Origin: Bacteroidales bacterium
Lineage (GTDB): Bacteria > Bacteroidota > Bacteroidia > Bacteroidales > UBA7960
DNA length: 9,970 bases
Reading direction: 5' to 3'
Assembly (NCBI GenBank): GCA_007132825.1
Contig: SLNX01000219.1
Location: 1-9,970 of the forward strand
The position numbers were made by a program, and so were the translations under genes. The notes beneath the pieces were generated by a model. It was not told the DNA's origin. It saw nothing but the letters and a program-made list of their open reading frames with translations, and did not search any database. Below, one piece after another: positions 6,161-9,970 of the stretch. Position 1 is the stretch's first letter; every line of letters begins with the position of its first letter.

Positions 6161-6176
6161 ATTTCGTAATTTCGTA
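6161..6176. repeat. Tandem 8-bp repeat (ATTTCGTA twice) between rnr and the DUF4175-type gene
   Basis: ATTTCGTA occurs twice back to back in the 117-base divergent spacer. The second copy includes TAATTTCG (6167-6174), one mismatch from TAnnTTTG on the plus strand, but no TTG lies at the right distance upstream. It may be a remnant promoter element or a regulator half-site pair; it may also be chance. Confidence 0.3.
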
Positions 6177-6214
6177 GGTTCAATATATATACGAATAAAC
6201 TGAAAAAGACATAT

Positions 6215-9200
6215 ATGTCCTCATCTTTTGAAATATTACTCAATAAACTAGACCGTTTTATCCGGCGATACTATCTTAATCAATTAATTAAAGGTAGTCT
6301 TTTTTTTGGAGCAGGCCTTATCATTATCTTTATTCTTTTCATAAGTTTTGAATATTTTGGTTATCTGAGCACCAATGTCCGTTTTGTGCTTTTCTACGGC
6401 TTTTTATTGTTCAATCTATTTGTATTCATAAAATATGTGCTGATACCTCTTTTGGGAATGTTGCGGATTGGAAGAAAAATTGGTCCGGAACAGGCTGCAG
6501 ACATTATAGGCAAACATTACCGGAGCGAACTGAATGATAAAATAACCAATGTTTTACAACTTAAAAAATATCTTAGTGAAAACCCTGAAAATGCGGCACT
6601 GATCATTGCAGGGATTGATCAAAAAACAAACCAGATCATTCCGTTACCGTTTCAACGCGCAATTCCTTTGAAAGGGAACCTAAGGCTGGTACCCTATTTC
6701 GTAATTCCCCTTCTGTTTGTAGGAATATTTTATTTGCTTCAGCCCGCATTCATTATCGAGCCGGCAAGTCGTATCGTACAATACGACACACATTTCGAAC
6801 GGCCAAGGCCTTTTGATATTCAGATGATATCAGAAAAAACGGCCTTCAGACACGAAGATGTGGAGATTAGGGTGGAAGCCAGCGGCCAAATTGTTCCCGC
6901 GTCTGCAAACATGCGGCTCAACGGTGGTAACTTCAGAATGAATGAGGAGAAAACCGGAGTCTTTTCACGGACGGTACGAAATGTTCAGGACAACCTCTAC
7001 TTCTTTATAGAGGCACAAGGCTTTAATTTCGGTCCCTTTGCTGTTGAAGTTTATGAAAAACCGTCAATCAGTCATTTTCATATAGATGTCGAATATCCGG
7101 ATTATACCGGACTTTCTCCCGACTCCTATTCAAACATGGGTGACCTTTCTGCGATTCGCGCATCTCAAATTAAGTTTACGTTTTATACCGATGGCAACAG
7201 TGAAATTCTTTTCAAAATAGAAGATAAAAAAATACCTTCAGAACAGGTCAGAAGAGGTGTTTTCCAGGTTGAAACCGTAGCAGAAGAATCCTTCGAATAC
7301 AGCGTGTTTGCGCTTAACAAGGAACATGGCAAAGGAGACAGCCTGAGGTATTATGTAAATGTTCAGGCTGATGCGTATCCAAGGATTGCCGTAGAGGAAC
7401 ACAGAGACGATGTTTTGCTGGCACATTTATTCTATCGTGGAACCATCGAGGATGATTTCGGATTCACCACCCTATACTTTAAGTACCGTACGATGGATCA
7501 GAGACAGATTAACAGAGGCGAAAATGTTCCTTTTTTCTCTGAAACCGTCACTATTGATCCAAATCTTAGAAACCAAACATTTTATCATTATTTTGATCTG
7601 CAATCGATATACGTACAACCCGGGGAAACGGTGGAAATATACTTTGAGGTTTTAGACAATGACATGATCAACGGACCAAAGGCCTCCAGGAGTCAGCTTT
7701 TCACTTATTACATCCCAACAGAGGATGAGATCCTTGCTGAACAGAGGGCCACCGAAGAAAGGGTTGAACAGGGCCTCAGCGATGGCATTGGCGAAGTTAG
7801 ACAGGCCAGGGATCAAATAGAGGAGCTAAGGAAACAGTTACTTGAAAGCGATCGCATAGGATGGGAGCAAAGAGAAATGCTGCAGGAGTTGCTTAACAAG
7901 AAGGATCAAATGGAGGAAAAGATTCGGGATATGGCCGATGAGCAGCGCGATACAGATACAAGAACGGAACAGTTCAGGGAAAGCAATGAAAGACTGAAGG
8001 AAAAGCAGGAGGAGCTTCAACAATTATTTGATGAAGTTTTAACTGACGAATTAAAGGAACTGTTTGATATGATCAGACAGGAACTGGAAAACATGGACAG
8101 GGACCAGGTTTACGAAATGCTTGAACAGATGGAATTTGAGTTTAGGGACTTAGAACATCAGATGGACAGAACCCTTGAAATGTTCAGACAGTTTGCAATG
8201 GAAAGAATGCTGCAGGAAAGTATTGATCAGCTGAAGGAACTCGCAGAAAAGCAACAGGCACTGAAAGAAGATACCCTGGGAGAAGGTGATGCTGATGAAA
8301 TAGCCGGAGAACAGGAAGATATAAATAAGGGTTTTGAAAGGGTACAGGATTTGCTTGAACAATTCCGTGAAACCAACGAGAAACTTCAGCGCCCCAATGA
8401 ATTGATGGAAACCGGAGAGTTTGAAGAGAGCATTATGCAGGATCTCGAAAACGCGCTTGATCAGCTGCAAATGCAAAACAGGGACATGGCAGCACCTTCA
8501 CAGCAGGATGCCGGAAATAAAATGGAAAGCCTTTCTGATATGTTAACAGACATGCAGCAACAGATTTTTCAACAACAACTTGCCGAAGATGCCAGGGCAA
8601 TTCGTATGTTGCTGGAGAACCTTCTGAGGTCCAGTTTTGCTCAGGAAGATTTAATGGAAGAAACGCGTCAGGCAAACGTAAATGATCCCCGTTATTTGGA
8701 AATGATCCGCGAGCAAAGAAAGATAAAAAGTGACATGCAAATGATAGAAGACAGCCTGATTGCTTTAAGCGCCAGACAGGCAGCAATTAAACCTTTTGTA
8801 AACAGGGAAATTGCCGAAATTCATATGCAAACGGAACAGGGAATCAATTTGCTGATCAACAGAAGAAGACATCAGGCAGCAACGCGTCAGCAACTGATTA
8901 TGACGCATATAAACAATCTTGCACTAATGCTCAATGAGAGTTTGCAGGAAGTGCAGCAGCAAATGGCAATGGGGCAGGGGACTGGAAATGACAGCGATAT
9001 GGGAGAGGGTATGCCCTCTTTTCAGGATTTAAGTGAGATGCAGGAAATGCTTAATGAAATGTTGCAACAAATACAGGAAGGACAGCAACCAATGCCTGGA
9101 GAAACAGGAGAACCAGGAATGTCGATGAGCGAACAAATGGCCAGGATGGCAGCCGAACAGGAGGCTATACGTAATCAGCTCAGGCAACTTACCGATGAGA

Positions 9201-9547
9201 TGCGAAATCAGGGCCGTGAAGTGGGAGAGGAGTTTGATCAGTTGCAACGCGATATGGAGCGCTCTGAACTGGAAATGTTAAGGAAAGAATTGTCAACACG
9301 CACAATTATGCGCCAGGAACAAATTCTCACCAGGCTTCTTGAGCATCACAGGGCTGAGCTGCAAAGGGAACAAGAGGCCCGCAGAGAAGGAACTACAGCA
9401 AAAGATTACGATTTGAGTAACCCTGAAGATTTTTTTGAGTATAATAGAATAAGGGAACGCGAGGTAGACATGTTAAGAAGTCTTCCGCCCGGATTAAGGC
9501 CTTTTTACAGGTCTTTGGTTGAACAATATTTTCTTCATGTAGACTGA
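6215..9547 (+). CDS. DUF4175-type membrane-anchored coiled-coil protein
   Basis: The function of this 1110-residue protein is not known. The N-terminus has two predicted membrane helices (about 27-51 and 56-80), a short polar segment rich in conserved-looking charged residues (about 85-155) and a third helix (about 159-180). Residues about 185-500 look like beta-rich extracytoplasmic domains (e.g. YPDYTGL at 294-300 and the EDDFGF region near 412-417). From about 504 to 1058 the chain is almost wholly charged helix rich in E, Q, M, R and L, typical of coiled coil, broken by a G/M/P/Q-rich linker near 917-970. It ends in a compact LPPGLRPFYRSLVEQYF motif (about 1090-1106). This layout matches DUF4175 proteins of Bacteroidota. 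It is followed after one base by the partial GHKL-like gene, so the two are probably translated together. A role at the cell envelope is inferred from topology only. Confidence 0.85.
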   Translation: MSSSFEILLNKLDRFIRRYYLNQLIKGSLFFGAGLIIIFILFISFEYFGYLSTNVRFVLFYGFLLFNLFVFIKYVLIPLLGMLRIGRKIGPEQAADIIGKHYRSELNDKITNVLQLKKYLSENPENAALIIAGIDQKTNQIIPLPFQRAIPLKGNLRLVPYFVIPLLFVGIFYLLQPAFIIEPASRIVQYDTHFERPRPFDIQMISEKTAFRHEDVEIRVEASGQIVPASANMRLNGGNFRMNEEKTGVFSRTVRNVQDNLYFFIEAQGFNFGPFAVEVYEKPSISHFHIDVEYPDYTGLSPDSYSNMGDLSAIRASQIKFTFYTDGNSEILFKIEDKKIPSEQVRRGVFQVETVAEESFEYSVFALNKEHGKGDSLRYYVNVQADAYPRIAVEEHRDDVLLAHLFYRGTIEDDFGFTTLYFKYRTMDQRQINRGENVPFFSETVTIDPNLRNQTFYHYFDLQSIYVQPGETVEIYFEVLDNDMINGPKASRSQLFTYYIPTEDEILAEQRATEERVEQGLSDGIGEVRQARDQIEELRKQLLESDRIGWEQREMLQELLNKKDQMEEKIRDMADEQRDTDTRTEQFRESNERLKEKQEELQQLFDEVLTDELKELFDMIRQELENMDRDQVYEMLEQMEFEFRDLEHQMDRTLEMFRQFAMERMLQESIDQLKELAEKQQALKEDTLGEGDADEIAGEQEDINKGFERVQDLLEQFRETNEKLQRPNELMETGEFEESIMQDLENALDQLQMQNRDMAAPSQQDAGNKMESLSDMLTDMQQQIFQQQLAEDARAIRMLLENLLRSSFAQEDLMEETRQANVNDPRYLEMIREQRKIKSDMQMIEDSLIALSARQAAIKPFVNREIAEIHMQTEQGINLLINRRRHQAATRQQLIMTHINNLALMLNESLQEVQQQMAMGQGTGNDSDMGEGMPSFQDLSEMQEMLNEMLQQIQEGQQPMPGETGEPGMSMSEQMARMAAEQEAIRNQLRQLTDEMRNQGREVGEEFDQLQRDMERSELEMLRKELSTRTIMRQEQILTRLLEHHRAELQREQEARREGTTAKDYDLSNPEDFFEYNRIREREVDMLRSLPPGLRPFYRSLVEQYFLHVD

Positions 9548-9548
9548 T

Positions 9549-9970
9549 ATGAAAAATAACTACCTTAACAGGGAACTAAGATTAAAGGCTGATATCAATG
9601 AACTCAATAAGCTGGAAGATTTTATTGAGCAAATCTGTGATGATTTCCATGTATACGACTCATATTTTGGAAATATTGTAGCCTCAAACAACCTGGCGCT
9701 TGAGATTTGCAGTGCGTGCAATAATGAGAAAAACTTTTATTTTGATATATATTTCAAAAAGAAGCCAACGGGTATGTTTTTTACTCTAAAGGTTTATGAT
9801 TGTTTTTTGGACTTTGCCAAACAGTATGAAATTGTCAAGGAAAAGAGCACAGATGCGCCAGATGCATTTAACGGTTACTGGCACCGAATGATGATGCTGC
9901 GTATGCTTAGCGATGAAATTATCATAGACCCTGCAGAAGAAACATTCACTATGGTCTTTCACGTTACAGG
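9549..9970 (+). CDS. Small GHKL/RsbW-like protein with eroded ATP-binding boxes (3' end cut off)
   Basis: The first 140 residues are visible; no stop is reached, but the last strand-like segment (TFTMVFHVTG) suggests the protein is nearly complete. Its length, helix/strand order and the phrase LRMLSDEIII near 117-126 resemble the small HATPase_c_2 (anti-sigma-kinase-like) proteins that follow DUF4175 genes in Bacteroidota. The expected nucleotide-binding boxes are poor, however. Where EAxxNAI would be, it reads NNLALEICSA (about 47-56); where DxGxGF would be, YDCFLDF (83-89); where GRGIxLM would be, GYWHRMMML (109-117). It therefore may not bind ATP and could act as a protein-binding domain. 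Its ATG starts one base after the upstream stop (TGA-T-ATG), indicating an operon with translational coupling. The family call is inferred from faint similarity and gene order, so it is moderate. Confidence 0.6.
   Translation, partial: MKNNYLNRELRLKADINELNKLEDFIEQICDDFHVYDSYFGNIVASNNLALEICSACNNEKNFYFDIYFKKKPTGMFFTLKVYDCFLDFAKQYEIVKEKSTDAPDAFNGYWHRMMMLRMLSDEIIIDPAEETFTMVFHVT

Noticed and set aside
8150..8786. Antisense open reading frames under the DUF4175-type coiled coil
   Set aside because: They are the complementary frames of a Glu/Gln/Met-rich coding region, which naturally gives long stop-free Leu/Phe-rich frames on the other strand.

Overview
The window looks like chromosomal DNA of a Bacteroidota bacterium, probably within or near Bacteroidales, though the order is a guess. 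The evidence is: promoters of the TTG-N17-TAnnTTTG type rather than E. coli-type boxes; no purine-rich Shine-Dalgarno sequences before the starts; moderate-GC genes next to very AT-rich spacers; and a DUF4175-type membrane/coiled-coil gene followed by a small GHKL-fold gene. The sequence alone does not allow a species call.

Layout. (1) Positions 1-227, minus strand: the 5' part of thpR (RNA 2',3'-cyclic phosphodiesterase, LigT family), running off the left edge. (2) 324-475: a complete transcription unit for one tRNA-Ala(GGC), with promoter, tRNA with encoded CCA, and a terminator built on a perfect 26-bp palindrome. (3) 484-2318, minus strand: a two-gene unit, rpiB then a lutB-like iron-sulfur protein gene, with stop and start overlapping as ATGA. 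(4) 2319-3114: an AT-rich spacer of about 800 bp between divergent genes, holding candidate promoters, inverted repeats and an imperfect direct repeat but no credible gene. (5) 3115-3867, plus strand: an orphan response regulator with a LytTR DNA-binding domain. (6) 3889-3915: a bidirectional terminator shared with the convergent rnr gene. (7) 3941-6097, minus strand: RNase R. (8) 6215-9547, plus strand: a 1110-residue membrane-anchored coiled-coil protein of the DUF4175 type, followed after one base by (9) a partial gene (9549 to the right edge) for a small protein of GHKL/RsbW-like shape whose ATP-binding boxes look eroded.

The genes are mostly housekeeping: RNA processing (thpR, rnr, tRNA), pentose phosphate and lactate metabolism (rpiB, lutB), and one regulator. 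The least understood part is the coupled pair at 6215-9970. No mobile element, CRISPR array, phage gene or defence cassette is visible. The best candidates for something undescribed are the DUF4175/degenerate GHKL pair and the structured AT-rich spacer upstream of the LytTR regulator.
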